This document shows, in pieces, positions 44,590 to 53,282 of a DNA stretch of 64,000 nt. This DNA is from Symbiodinium natans (taxonomy: Eukaryota > Sar > Dinophyceae > Suessiales > Symbiodiniaceae). The notes beneath the pieces are model-generated. The model saw nothing but the letters and a program-made list of their open reading frames with translations. It was not told the origin of the DNA and did no database searches. The stretch spans positions 238,501-302,500 of the forward strand of contig CAJNDS010000879.1 in the NCBI GenBank assembly GCA_905221605.1. Direction: 5' to 3'. Made by a program: the position numbers and the translations under genes. Position 1 is the stretch's first letter; the number at the start of each line of letters is the position of its first letter.

Positions 44590-47500
44590 TTAGGAAGGGC
44601 CAACGGCGTGAAGCACGAGATCGCTCCTGGCGTCAAGCCTTGCACGAAGTCCGGTCTGCATCGGAAAGATGCCTCTAGAGGGATCGTCGGCTGGATTGCT
44701 ATGACTGGGAACTCGCTCAAACCAGACATTGCATCTGGTTTCACATTCCCACTCAAAGAGAGCACCGAGAAGGCTTTGCACAAACAACGAATCGGATCTC
44801 CCGTTGATCAAGGAGGCTAGCGAGGCCTCGTTGTCCAAGAAGAGTATCACATCAGCATCGCTCCACGAACTCCCTAGCCTAAGGAGGCTCATGACTGCAG
44901 CGTAGCACTCCAGCTCGTAGATGAGAGTGGCCTTCCCATCTGGATTAATGACAGCCATGGTCTCCAAGGAGAGCTCTTCGCCGAACCAGCCAAGGAGGAG
45001 ACCCAGCGAGTTGTAAGCCAGGGCACCCACTCCACCACCGCTGGGCTCAAAGGAGGCATCGGAGTACACATGAAAGCAGTTCCTGAATGCACAGTGGACA
45101 ATTCTCTCTGGGCCCAGCACTATATGCTCTCGGAGGAAATTAAGTGCATCTTTCAAGGGTGCATCAACGCGAATATGGCCCTTGCGATCACAGTAGCCTG
45201 AGAGGATTCGAAGCTTCAGAGATGCCAACCTTCCAAAGATCTGGTTGTCGCAGAACTGAAGCCGCCCCCTCAAGGAGGTGAGGGTGGACCCCGAGACAGA
45301 AGAGCTGGCCAGGATATCATCAATCAGCCGTTCCAGCTCATTGCGCCTGGCCAATGTGTTGCTAATCTTGACCAGGCCAAGACGGCAGTCCGACAGATCG
45401 ATCTGTACCCCCAAGGCGCGAGTAACGTATCCAAATCCAGAATCTTTTTCCGAGGCAGTCTCCCAGCCCAAAAGGGCAAAGAATGCCGACTGGATCAGGT
45501 CCACATGCGTCTTCTCTGCCTCGCCTGCAACAAGAAAATAATCGTCGAAAAACTGTGTCCAATGTAAGGCAAAGTAGAAAAGCGCAAGATGCCATATGCC
45601 GGCTGCTACGCGGTAGAAGCCTTGAACTGCTGGGCGAGCACCAAAAGGAAGGACCAGCGACTGATAAAACTCAAAGGTAGAAGTCAGAGGGTTGCGAACT
45701 GCCAAATACGAGTCTCTGAGTGCCTCGCAGGAAAGTGGCAGATTCTTATAGGCCTTCCTCAGGTCTATTGCCCGACTGACAAGCTTCGGTCGGAAACCAA
45801 GTTGTTTACCACGTCTGATCCGATAGGACAGGCCAGCACAGATGACGTCGACACCGTGGGGGGCTATCGTTTCTGTAGCGCCACAGGTCAGGTTGGCAAG
45901 CGACTGAGTGAAGTCGTCGATGGGACGGATTTTCGTCACCTGCCCTTTGTGAACGTCGCTGCTGGTTTGCTTGATGCCAAACCGCCTGGTGATGATCGAG
46001 TCGTCGGGTATAGCAGAGAGGAAGATCGGCCCACGAAGCCAGCCTTTGTCCCTTTCGTCAAGGGTGAGTTGGTGCACCGCTGCAATGAGCTCGGGGTCAT
46101 TGATCTTGCTTGTGGGTTGAAGGATAGCACACCGAACATCCGGGGTCATGGCTCGAACCTCCTCAACGGTGAGCACTGCATCAGTATGTTTGCTGGGAAG
46201 CACAGAGGAAGCAGGAATCTGGCCCAAGAGGTCGAAGCCCGAACACACGGTTTCCACCAACGTTTTGTCCGGATATGCTGCACCCTCCAGCATCTCAGCA
46301 AACAGGGACATAGACTTGTTCTTCAAGATCTCGCGGCAGTGCTGAGGAGTCTCAAAGGGCGACTCGGTGTCTCTCAACTCCTTGGCACGAAGAAGCCACC
46401 TCCTCATGGCTTGCGTACGGTCCTTGGCAACCTCAGCATAAGGGGTCGAGACAATTTTATCAAGGACAGATTTGAGGAGGTCGGGAACACCACACTCCAG
46501 TCTTTTGGGGTGGCCCCTCTTAAGGGCTTCATCGCGGAACTCAGCTGGGGACCAGGGAATTCCATATGTACAGTTCGCACTGGCAGCAGGAAGGGCCTGA
46601 TTAGCCCCCCCCGACGTCGGGACCGACCTGATGCATTTGGAGCCTGCAGGCAACTGGCAGGGGTGTTGCACAACATCACTGCTGGTAGACTCCCATGCAC
46701 GGGGGAGTTTGCCAGAAGGAAGCACATCAGAAGGACCAGTCAACGTCATGAGGCATCGAAACTCAGAGACGAGGGGCCTGAGGCGCTTGCCCTTGGGCTG
46801 CTTGCCCACCATCAAAGCAGCAGCACGTGACAGGCTGATGCGTTGCTCAGGCAAAGACTTTGCCGGGGGTTGCACACCCAGATCGAAGAGCTGCTTGAGA
46901 AGGCACTCCACAAATGCCGCACAAAAGAGGGGCGGCAAACCGAGTTTGGGCTGAGAACTCATGTTATGGGCGTGATTACCAGAGCAAGACACACCCAGAG
47001 TACACAGGGCACTGAAGCTGTGGAAGATCACAGTCGGTAACTTCCAACCCGCACCAAACATACAAAGATCAAGCTGCGTACGTGTTGCGCAGGTTGACGA
47101 CAGCGCCTCCAGCAGCACAGGAGGCCAGAGCTTGGTTGCGGAGGGTCCAGAGACACTCCACAGAATCCCCAGATCCCTGCAAGAGTTGATGATCGTCACT
47201 GTGGCATCGACCACAGGCAAGGCCGAAGGCAACATGTGGTGAGAGGAATGCAGTGGAGGTGTGATGTGCACTGCAGCAACAGGCTGTTGCTGGAGAATGT
47301 TCAGCGTAAGTTGAAGACCTTGGGGCGTTGAAAGGTCAAGGGGAACAACCGGACACCGAACAGAACCCTGAACCTTGAAGTCAATCCCTTTGCCAGAGAG
47401 ACCCGATTTGCGAACAGCTGCACAAAGCGCCCCTTCACGGGCAAAGATCTGGATGAAGAACAGGTTTGCAAGCGGGCGCCCAGCCAGTCGTTGCTTGACC

Positions 47501-48354
47501 TGAGCCAGGTGGTCCATCTCCTGACAAGAAACGGGCTGGGCTTTTGGGGCAGTACATGTTGAATGCGCAGAAGGGGGAAGGCACACTCCCACGGCGGACA
47601 AGATCTGCTTGTCGTGCGCTGACAGGCTATGCGAGCGAGCAACACTGAAGCCAACAAGGATTAACCTTGTCCCTTTCCAGGGCATGGTGCAATGGCGCAG
47701 GCGCCATGCATCAAACACAACTGGCTTCTCATTCACAGGCAAAAGCTCTCCAGGCACTACTGAATCATCGATGGTCATCGGGTGCGTGCCCGACGGGCTC
47801 TCGATCCAGATTTGGCCTTGGGAAAAGGATGAAATGGGCAGGGCAGCATTGGGGTGTCGCCCATTTCTGCTGTCCGTGTGAACAGCTGTTAAGGTGTTCT
47901 TAAAAAGAGCAATCGTGCTACACGCAAAATCAGGAAGTTCTTGACGGAGGTACTGAAAGAGCAACGCAGTAGATGCAGGGTAGGCCCGGGTATTGAACCG
48001 AAGACCTACGATCCCTCCTTTGGAGAAAGCACCAGTGATGAAAGAAGAACCACAATCACCAAGATCCTCACGGGGTGAGGAGTTCTCGCTGGGAAGCAAG
48101 CCGTACAAATGCTCCACATCTGAACGTTGAAGCTTCTTCCCTTTCGAAACACATTCACATGCAAAGATTTCAGCAACATGAGCAAACTGTGGCGGACACC
48201 CGGCATCCTTTGGAGGGGGCGGCAAAACTCTGTCATCAACTGCAACATGAAGCTGGGGTGCACGTGGAATCACACGCTGAGTGTCACAAGTCATCCCTGC
48301 TGTCGATGCTTCGAGACCGAGAGGGGATGAGCTCTCGGCCCCACGAGCCCTCAC
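44590..48354 (-). CDS. YR-element pol: oxygenase-like, methyltransferase-like, reverse transcriptase, RNase H
   Basis: 1,254 codons. Residues 104-240 form a 2OG/Fe(II)-oxygenase-like domain (H159-T-D161, distal H221, R230). Residues about 297-490 resemble a C5-methyltransferase-type Rossmann region (FFIQIFAREG, GIDF, LDLCMFGAGW), but motif IV reads PPL368 in place of PPC. RT spans about 785-985, with RPIDDF, D864 (AIDLRKAY), FGARPAVQGFYR and FFDDYF (935-940). RNase H spans 1093-1228 (D1099, E1147 or E1149, D1174, SHSNPADDPSRG). The frame overlaps the gag-like stop: it opens with GTG at 48354 directly after an in-frame TGA, and the first ATG is codon 21. Expression by -1 frameshift, reinitiation or internal start is therefore possible. 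Confidence 0.85.
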   Translation of the reverse strand: MRARGAESSSPLGLEASTAGMTCDTQRVIPRAPQLHVAVDDRVLPPPPKDAGCPPQFAHVAEIFACECVSKGKKLQRSDVEHLYGLLPSENSSPREDLGDCGSSFITGAFSKGGIVGLRFNTRAYPASTALLFQYLRQELPDFACSTIALFKNTLTAVHTDSRNGRHPNAALPISSFSQGQIWIESPSGTHPMTIDDSVVPGELLPVNEKPVVFDAWRLRHCTMPWKGTRLILVGFSVARSHSLSAHDKQILSAVGVCLPPSAHSTCTAPKAQPVSCQEMDHLAQVKQRLAGRPLANLFFIQIFAREGALCAAVRKSGLSGKGIDFKVQGSVRCPVVPLDLSTPQGLQLTLNILQQQPVAAVHITPPLHSSHHMLPSALPVVDATVTIINSCRDLGILWSVSGPSATKLWPPVLLEALSSTCATRTQLDLCMFGAGWKLPTVIFHSFSALCTLGVSCSGNHAHNMSSQPKLGLPPLFCAAFVECLLKQLFDLGVQPPAKSLPEQRISLSRAAALMVGKQPKGKRLRPLVSEFRCLMTLTGPSDVLPSGKLPRAWESTSSDVVQHPCQLPAGSKCIRSVPTSGGANQALPAASANCTYGIPWSPAEFRDEALKRGHPKRLECGVPDLLKSVLDKIVSTPYAEVAKDRTQAMRRWLLRAKELRDTESPFETPQHCREILKNKSMSLFAEMLEGAAYPDKTLVETVCSGFDLLGQIPASSVLPSKHTDAVLTVEEVRAMTPDVRCAILQPTSKINDPELIAAVHQLTLDERDKGWLRGPIFLSAIPDDSIITRRFGIKQTSSDVHKGQVTKIRPIDDFTQSLANLTCGATETIAPHGVDVICAGLSYRIRRGKQLGFRPKLVSRAIDLRKAYKNLPLSCEALRDSYLAVRNPLTSTFEFYQSLVLPFGARPAVQGFYRVAAGIWHLALFYFALHWTQFFDDYFLVAGEAEKTHVDLIQSAFFALLGWETASEKDSGFGYVTRALGVQIDLSDCRLGLVKISNTLARRNELERLIDDILASSSVSGSTLTSLRGRLQFCDNQIFGRLASLKLRILSGYCDRKGHIRVDAPLKDALNFLREHIVLGPERIVHCAFRNCFHVYSDASFEPSGGGVGALAYNSLGLLLGWFGEELSLETMAVINPDGKATLIYELECYAAVMSLLRLGSSWSDADVILFLDNEASLASLINGRSDSLFVQSLLGALFEWECETRCNVWFERVPSHSNPADDPSRGIFPMQTGLRARLDARSDLVLHAVGPS

Positions 48355-49517
48355 TCAGAGGGGGGCCCTGAGGGACACTCGAATTGCGGATGCGCCTTGC
48401 CACACCTCATGCAAAGGTGGTGCCCAAAGCGACAGGCCTTGCCGGGCTTGGCATGCTTACAGCCACGGTCTTTAATGTTGAACGACCAACACAAGCGTTT
48501 CCCTTTGCCCGTTGTGCGCATAAGGTTGGGGATGTCCTTGAGGGCATCAGGCAGCTCGGGCTGAACTTTCTCTTTACCATCAGCATCACGCTTCGTACCA
48601 CGCCCCCCTTTCTTGCCATCACCCTTGCCGGGACCCTTCCCAGACTTTGGAGGCTTGTCATCATGATCATTGAACTTGGTGGGCAAGAGGTAAAAGGAAA
48701 TGGCACCTTCATTCGGGAGATTTGGGAAAACCGCATCAAGGGGTAAAGTGCCTGCAGCTGTGCGCTTGATGGAGGGCACGATCTCAGCAAGCTTCTGCCA
48801 TGCCTGACGATCTGCGCGCAAAACCTGCTCCATGGTGATGCGCCTGAAACCAGGAGGTGGCGATTCAGCAAGTCTGTCCATCAGGAACTTGTGCCAATTC
48901 TCCTGCACACGGAAGGTGACGACACCCATCAAATCACACGCAAGGCTTCGTCTTGTGAATGCCTGAGAGAGCTGCAGTTCATTCTGGATTTGCATCCTAT
49001 GGAAATTTGTCTTCTCGCGCACTGTGAGCTTTGAAGCATCTAAGACAATCTCTTTGCCCGGCCGTTCGTGGGCAATCTCCTGAGCACGGGTGATGAACTT
49101 GTGGGGTTCAAGGTAAAATGGGGTGTCATTGTCAAGCATGGCGCCTACATAGGTGTAGCACGAGTGTGCCACTTCCATGGTGCCACTGAGGTCATAACCT
49201 GCGAGCCTGGTCTTTTGGGATGCAATGCGGCTGGCCCGCTCAGCTGGGGCAAGCTCCGACCTTTTGTCACCATCGGAGCCCTCGATTGCCAGTTTAACCT
49301 CTGCTATCGCTAGAGTCTGGCTTTCGAAGACAAGGCGTCGTATGGCTGCAAGGGATCCTACTGTGACTTGATCTGGATCAGCCTGGTTCAGGAGCCCACG
49401 GAGGGCTGGCTCAGTGGGATTCACACCTGGGGTCGAAACTGCATAAGCCACAGCTGACAACGTCGTCACCCCTCGGGCGACGAGAGCATCACACTCTGCT
49501 TCCGTGAGCGCTTGCAA
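48351..49517 (-). CDS. YR-element gag-like protein with tandem zinc motifs
   Basis: 388 codons. The N-terminal about 280 residues are helical with no clear family. A basic Gly/Lys-rich linker (SGKGPGKGDGKKGGRG) follows near 300-315. The C-terminus has a CCCH finger (C343, C353, C362, H366) and a short knuckle C369-x2-C372-x3-H376-x4-C381. It probably packages element RNA as gag does. The copia polyprotein in this window has the same order of a CCCH finger then a CCHC-like knuckle. The stop overlaps the first codon of pol. Confidence 0.75.
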   Translation of the reverse strand: MQALTEAECDALVARGVTTLSAVAYAVSTPGVNPTEPALRGLLNQADPDQVTVGSLAAIRRLVFESQTLAIAEVKLAIEGSDGDKRSELAPAERASRIASQKTRLAGYDLSGTMEVAHSCYTYVGAMLDNDTPFYLEPHKFITRAQEIAHERPGKEIVLDASKLTVREKTNFHRMQIQNELQLSQAFTRRSLACDLMGVVTFRVQENWHKFLMDRLAESPPPGFRRITMEQVLRADRQAWQKLAEIVPSIKRTAAGTLPLDAVFPNLPNEGAISFYLLPTKFNDHDDKPPKSGKGPGKGDGKKGGRGTKRDADGKEKVQPELPDALKDIPNLMRTTGKGKRLCWSFNIKDRGCKHAKPGKACRFGHHLCMRCGKAHPQFECPSGPPSE

Positions 49518-50152
49518 ACAACAGACTGGGCAAGCAATGCTGGCAAGCGGTTTTCCGGTGCACTAGAGGAAAGGTAGTGCGGCAATTTGAAATGGAAAAG
49601 CTGACCCCGCAAGCCGGTAAGACAAGGCATGCATACTCGAGCAAGCGGCAGATTCACCATCCAGAACCTCCAAAGCCTTGGATGGCGGGAAAGAAGACTA
49701 TACATGCCGGCATGACATGCGAAAGCAACCTACTGCATGCAGTAGAGTTGAAACCTGAGCTGTTAGAGCCCAGTCATGAAAGGTGCACTGCTAGCCCCCG
49801 AATACCACTTGGCCCGGAAAGGACCAGAAGGTGGATGTGTGGAGACTGACACAGGCAAGCAGTGGGATGCACATGTGGGACCTGCCGAGGGCACTCGCAC
49901 ACTGGTGTACAGCCAACGCCCTTGGTACCACTTGGTCCGGAAAGGACCGGCATGTGGTTGATTGCATTGAAGGTCACTAGTGTGCACAGCCCACGCCTTT
50001 TGTACCACCTGATCCGGAAAGGATCGGCATGTGGTTGTTTGCAATAAGCCCCATTCACATCCGGCAAGGATTGCAAGCTGCATGGCTGCATGCGTAAAGC
50101 ACAGGCTGCATAGGGCAAGCTGGGCAAAAATAGTCAACACTGCGTCTCACAC
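49518..50152 (-). other. Noncoding spacer of the YR element with three related hairpins
   Basis: 635 bp between the gag-like and recombinase ORFs. It holds three copies of a hairpin at 49805-49834, 49928-49957 and 50005-50034, built as CCAC-YTG, GRTCC, loop GGAAA, GGAYC, then CATGTGG. The inner stem is GGTCC/GGACC in copy 2 and GATCC/GGATC in copy 3, a compensating pair of changes. Copy 1 has a mismatch. It may hold an internal promoter, ribosome entry or packaging signal; no function is shown. Confidence 0.7.
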
Positions 50153-52231
50153 CTACCCACGCTGTCGCTTCAGGGCAGATTGCAGTGCTTCACTCAATGC
50201 CCCGACATCACGTAAGGGCCTGCCATTGAGGCATTGTTTGCATCGCATGTTAGGAGTGCAAACCATGGACATGAAGACTTTGTGATCAGCAGTCGACACT
50301 CGACCGCAAACGAATTTCCGTTCAGAGGAGCCTTTCGGCATCATGTGGATTGTCCGAGTTTTGCAGTGTTGATACAGAACACAACTCTCTTCCACTTTAG
50401 GCACAACGGAAGAACTGTGGTCCCCCGCAAGCTGAAGGTTGGTATCACACGATGAACTGGAGTCGGAGCTGCTTTCACTACTGTCCGAATCAGAAGCCGA
50501 TGACGAGGTGTCGAGTTCACCTCCGGAACAATCAAGATCGCCAATGCCTGCATGCAACTCCAAGCCAGGATCAGGCACTTCCAGGAGCGTCTCATCTTCC
50601 CGCTGATCTTCTGCCGGGGCATCACCATCCAGGTCGGCTTGCCAGTCATCGTGCTCGGGGGAGACACACCCAGGCTCGTCAGCAACAGGATCGGAGGGAG
50701 GAGCTTCAACTGCACGATACCACTCCGACTCCCAGGCATCTGCTGGTTCTGACCCAAAATCTTGGAAACTAGGCTCAGCACTGATTTTGCGATCCGTGGC
50801 GCTCTCGACAGTGAATCGGCCTGAGCGCGTGCAATCCGGGAGGAAGGTCTTTGCTCGAATGTCTGTCAACATTCGATCGAGGAGTCTCAAAGGTCCTGCT
50901 TGAAAGTCCCTGCTGTATGTAGCAAGGCTTTTGCGATCTTTAAGGGAATGATGACCAAGTGTGGTTCGCTCGTCAGGCGGACCACCCCATTTGGACAACC
51001 ATGACAGCAGAGTTGCTTTTGCGCTGTGGCCAGTGAATGCGTCTCCTTTGAGGACGCTTTGCACCCAGCGCACAAGGTTCGAAGACTTCATGGGCCTCAT
51101 CTGGAAATCACCATTGACGTCAAGAGCGGGCACCAATGGCTCGCCCCGACGAACATCGGTCAATGGCCGCCCCACTTCACGAGCTGCTTTAACGAAGTCG
51201 ATCCCCCAGGCACCCGGGCCGATGCCCCGCACTGGTGCAACGAGCTTCATCCGGTACCCTTGGGAGTTGCTCGTCATGCGCGCCTTATGCGAGTAGGAGG
51301 TGGTCTCAATATAACCATATGCCTCAGGGCCTTCCTCAAAGTCAAGCACGAAGCAATCAATGGCCTTCAAATCTCCCAACCGTGCAATGGAGAAAACAGC
51401 AAACAACATGCAGCCTATACCAAATCTGTCCAAAGCAGAGTTCGAGTAATCTGCAATGAAGGCTTCAAGTCTCAGGATCTCGGACGCAAGAAAGGCCCGC
51501 GCCTGCTTACGGGGTGGCCTGTGCAGCGCCTCTCTCCTGGCCCTTCCCTTGAGGACAGGATGGTCAAGGCATGGCAAAGTAACATCGACCCCAAGCACAT
51601 GCTGTAAGAATCTGAAAATCTCAAGAGCATTGGTCACTCGCATGGCACCCTTCGAAAGCGGTAAGCTCCCAGTGTATTCTGAAATCACTTCAAAGCGCAG
51701 AGGGTAGCCACATAACCCACTCATCTGACACCATATGACATAGTGTGTTGCTTGATGAGAACGTTTCCGAAGAGTGCTGATGGCACGACCTCCCAGAGCA
51801 TCAAGTATGACATTCACTCTGTCGTTCGCATGTAGATCCCTGATAGTTCGGCCCACCAAGGAATGATTGTAGTCATGCGCAAGAATCAAATCAAACTTCT
51901 GGCAGACCAAAACCAGTTGTTCATTAACATCCATCTTCGAACGCACTCTCCATGTGGCGCGCTCCACAATGGTTCGATAGTGAGCCACAACAACAACAAC
52001 ATCTGAAGATGCAGACCTTGCAACTTGGACAAAATCATCCAGGGTGGCAACTGAAGAGGAGGGCAGATCCAAAGGAATATCCACAGTAGGGAGCGAGACC
52101 TGTCCCGACGCAGAACCAAGGATTTCCTTGAACACCCCTTGCTCCCAAGGAAAAGAAAGTGCCAAGGTCCCAGCTTGTTTGTGCCTCTCCTCGAGGAGCA
52201 CTCGATCGATCGCATCTTTGCTGCTTATCAT
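50153..52231 (-). CDS. YR-element tyrosine recombinase
   Basis: 692 codons. The catalytic set is visible: R284 (SIARLGDLKA), H402-x-x-K405 (GHSAKATLLSWLSKWGGP), H427 (TLGHHSLKD) and the nucleophile Y439 (ATYSRD). This is the R...HxxR/K...H...Y arrangement of tyrosine recombinases in DIRS-type elements and cryptons. It would integrate a circular DNA copy by site-specific strand exchange. Residues 470-600 are acidic and Ser-rich (disordered). A C-terminal Cys/His segment (C617, C623, C642, C658, C664, C667) may bind zinc. The ATG at 52231 lies one base after the TGA of the coiled-coil ORF, which suggests coupled translation. Confidence 0.85.
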   Translation of the reverse strand: MISSKDAIDRVLLEERHKQAGTLALSFPWEQGVFKEILGSASGQVSLPTVDIPLDLPSSSVATLDDFVQVARSASSDVVVVVAHYRTIVERATWRVRSKMDVNEQLVLVCQKFDLILAHDYNHSLVGRTIRDLHANDRVNVILDALGGRAISTLRKRSHQATHYVIWCQMSGLCGYPLRFEVISEYTGSLPLSKGAMRVTNALEIFRFLQHVLGVDVTLPCLDHPVLKGRARREALHRPPRKQARAFLASEILRLEAFIADYSNSALDRFGIGCMLFAVFSIARLGDLKAIDCFVLDFEEGPEAYGYIETTSYSHKARMTSNSQGYRMKLVAPVRGIGPGAWGIDFVKAAREVGRPLTDVRRGEPLVPALDVNGDFQMRPMKSSNLVRWVQSVLKGDAFTGHSAKATLLSWLSKWGGPPDERTTLGHHSLKDRKSLATYSRDFQAGPLRLLDRMLTDIRAKTFLPDCTRSGRFTVESATDRKISAEPSFQDFGSEPADAWESEWYRAVEAPPSDPVADEPGCVSPEHDDWQADLDGDAPAEDQREDETLLEVPDPGLELHAGIGDLDCSGGELDTSSSASDSDSSESSSDSSSSCDTNLQLAGDHSSSVVPKVEESCVLYQHCKTRTIHMMPKGSSERKFVCGRVSTADHKVFMSMVCTPNMRCKQCLNGRPLRDVGALSEALQSALKRQRG

Positions 52232-52232
52232 G

Positions 52233-52475
52233 TCACAGATGCATGCGAACCTCGAGGCCCAAAGTAGTAAGCGAGTCCACGATGAGCCGAAGCAGCTTGT
52301 CTAGACGGCCCTTGACGATAGAAAGCTTCCTCTCAAAAGCAGCAACAAGATCCCAACCTCTGGCAAGTCTTTCCTCAAGAAGACCAACACGTGAGTGCAG
52401 CCGTGAGATCTCAGCTCGGAGCGCTTCAATGTCTCTATCCAGGCCCACAGAGGTGGGTACACCGAAGAGGGCCAT
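52233..52475 (-). CDS. YR-element small coiled-coil ORF
   Basis: 80 codons beginning 18 bp downstream of A1. The middle has heptad-like leucine spacing (DRDIEALRAEISRLHSRVGL, LEERLARG). The TGA is followed after one base by the ATG of the recombinase ORF. It could be a short structural protein or an upstream ORF that sets recombinase expression. No homologue was recognised. Confidence 0.55.
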   Translation of the reverse strand: MALFGVPTSVGLDRDIEALRAEISRLHSRVGLLEERLARGWDLVAAFERKLSIVKGRLDKLLRLIVDSLTTLGLEVRMHL

Positions 52476-52492
52476 AGCAGACCCACCCCCGA

Positions 52493-52651
52493 AAAGAAAA
52501 ATTTAAAGACTTGCGCCAAAATGGCCACCATACAAAGAGAATCCAAAAGAGATCATGAGGGGCATGCAATTCATGTTTGCGAATTTTGGGGAAACCAAAA
52601 TTTCAAAACCCGGGAATAAAAACTCATCCAACCTACGGTTGGAGTTCCGTC
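52493..52651 (-). repeat. A1 terminal repeat of the YR element
   Basis: 159 bp matching A2. Its outer edge at 52651 is the 5' end of the element, because the gypsy frame stops at 52652. It presumably contains the promoter or 5' leader. Confidence 0.95.
52510..52530 (-). other. Dinoflagellate spliced-leader-like sequence in A1
   Basis: Read on the minus strand, TGGTGGCCATTTTGGCGCAAG matches 17 of 21 bases of the dinoflagellate spliced leader, including an unbroken GCCATTTTGGC. The same sequence is in A2 at 44247-44267. It lies just upstream of the coiled-coil ORF. It may be a relic of an integrated trans-spliced transcript or a coincidence. Confidence 0.5.
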
Positions 52652-53282
52652 AGGCCAACGGCATCCACCTCTTGAGGTCAGCGCTCATCTGCAAGTGCGC
52701 TCCCCCCAAGCCATCTGCAAGTGCGCTCCCCCCAAGCCAGCCTTGCAACAATCCGCTAGCTGCCGCTAGCTGCTCATAAGGACGAGATCCCGAAGCTGCC
52801 GCGCGCTCATCGGGCACGGAAAGACACGTGGCCTTCTTCATCAGCCTCTTCAGCCGCTCGACGCCCTCCAAGCCTCGAGGTGTGAGGGGAAACCCAGCAT
52901 CACCCTCCCTGAGGTACCTCCTCAGCGGATCCATGGCCACTGCGAATTTCGGGCCAATCTGATCCCGGCTGTAGTTGGCAGTCCCGAAAAACTCCTGCAG
53001 CCTGCAGCTGCTTCAGATTCTTGATCTCTCCCCACTGTGCAAGGGTCTCGACCTTCGCTGGGTCGGGCGACCGCCCATGACGCCCAACGATCTCCCCCAA
53101 GGACTTAACCTGTGGCTTCAACAAAACCAGCTTGTCAATCCCCAAGGAAAACCCGACGCAAACGCACACATCGAACAACTCAACCAGCTCAGCTATATGC
53201 TCCAGAACACATGGCCGCGCTCCAGGATAGCTGGCCTCGAGATGAGCACGATAGGCCTGGTAGTAGCTCTCCGTGGAGCCAG
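52652..53282 (-). mobile_element. Ty3/gypsy pol relic, RT C-terminal part (5' of the YR insertion)
   Basis: Minus-strand frames encode PCVLEHIAELVELFDV, VKSLGEIVGRHGRSPDPAKV, ETLAQWGEIKNLKQLQA and, after a frame change, AMDPLRRYLREGDAGFPLTP and MSADLKRWMPLA. This is the RT end and connection region of Ty3/gypsy elements (F-LG-x-x-V...DP-K-V, then N-x-K-x-L-x-x-FLG). The 3' continuation is at 44166-43800, with the YR element between. The 5' end is cut off at the TTTAGGG array. The RT catalytic motif is missing, so it is a fragment. Confidence 0.8.

Larger units (their letters stand above)
44167..52651 (-). mobile_element. Complete tyrosine-recombinase retroelement (DIRS/Ngaro-like order of ends)
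   Basis: An 8,485-bp element read on the minus strand. Its 5' end is A1 (52651-52493). Its 3' end is B1 (44418-44389), then directly A2 (44388-44230), a 33-bp spacer, then B2 (44196-44167). A1 and A2 (159 bp) differ at one base and B1 and B2 (30 bp) are identical. The B1-A2 junction is what joining the right end to the left end of a circle would produce, as in the A1-ORFs-B1-A2-B2 split direct repeats of PAT/Ngaro-type elements. ORFs: coiled coil, tyrosine recombinase, zinc-finger gag-like, and pol with oxygenase-like, methyltransferase-like, RT and RNase H regions. All frames are open, and the near-identical repeats point to a recent insertion. Confidence 0.9.

Noticed and set aside
49805-50034. 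Hammerhead ribozymes in the YR-element spacer
   Set aside because: The hairpins contain GGAAAGG, but the required CUGANGA core is not present next to them.
44230-52651. The 159-bp repeats as LTRs of an LTR retrotransposon
   Set aside because: The element extends 63 bp beyond A2 to a second repeat pair (B), has no target duplication, and encodes a tyrosine recombinase rather than a DDE integrase. The split-repeat reading explains all of this.
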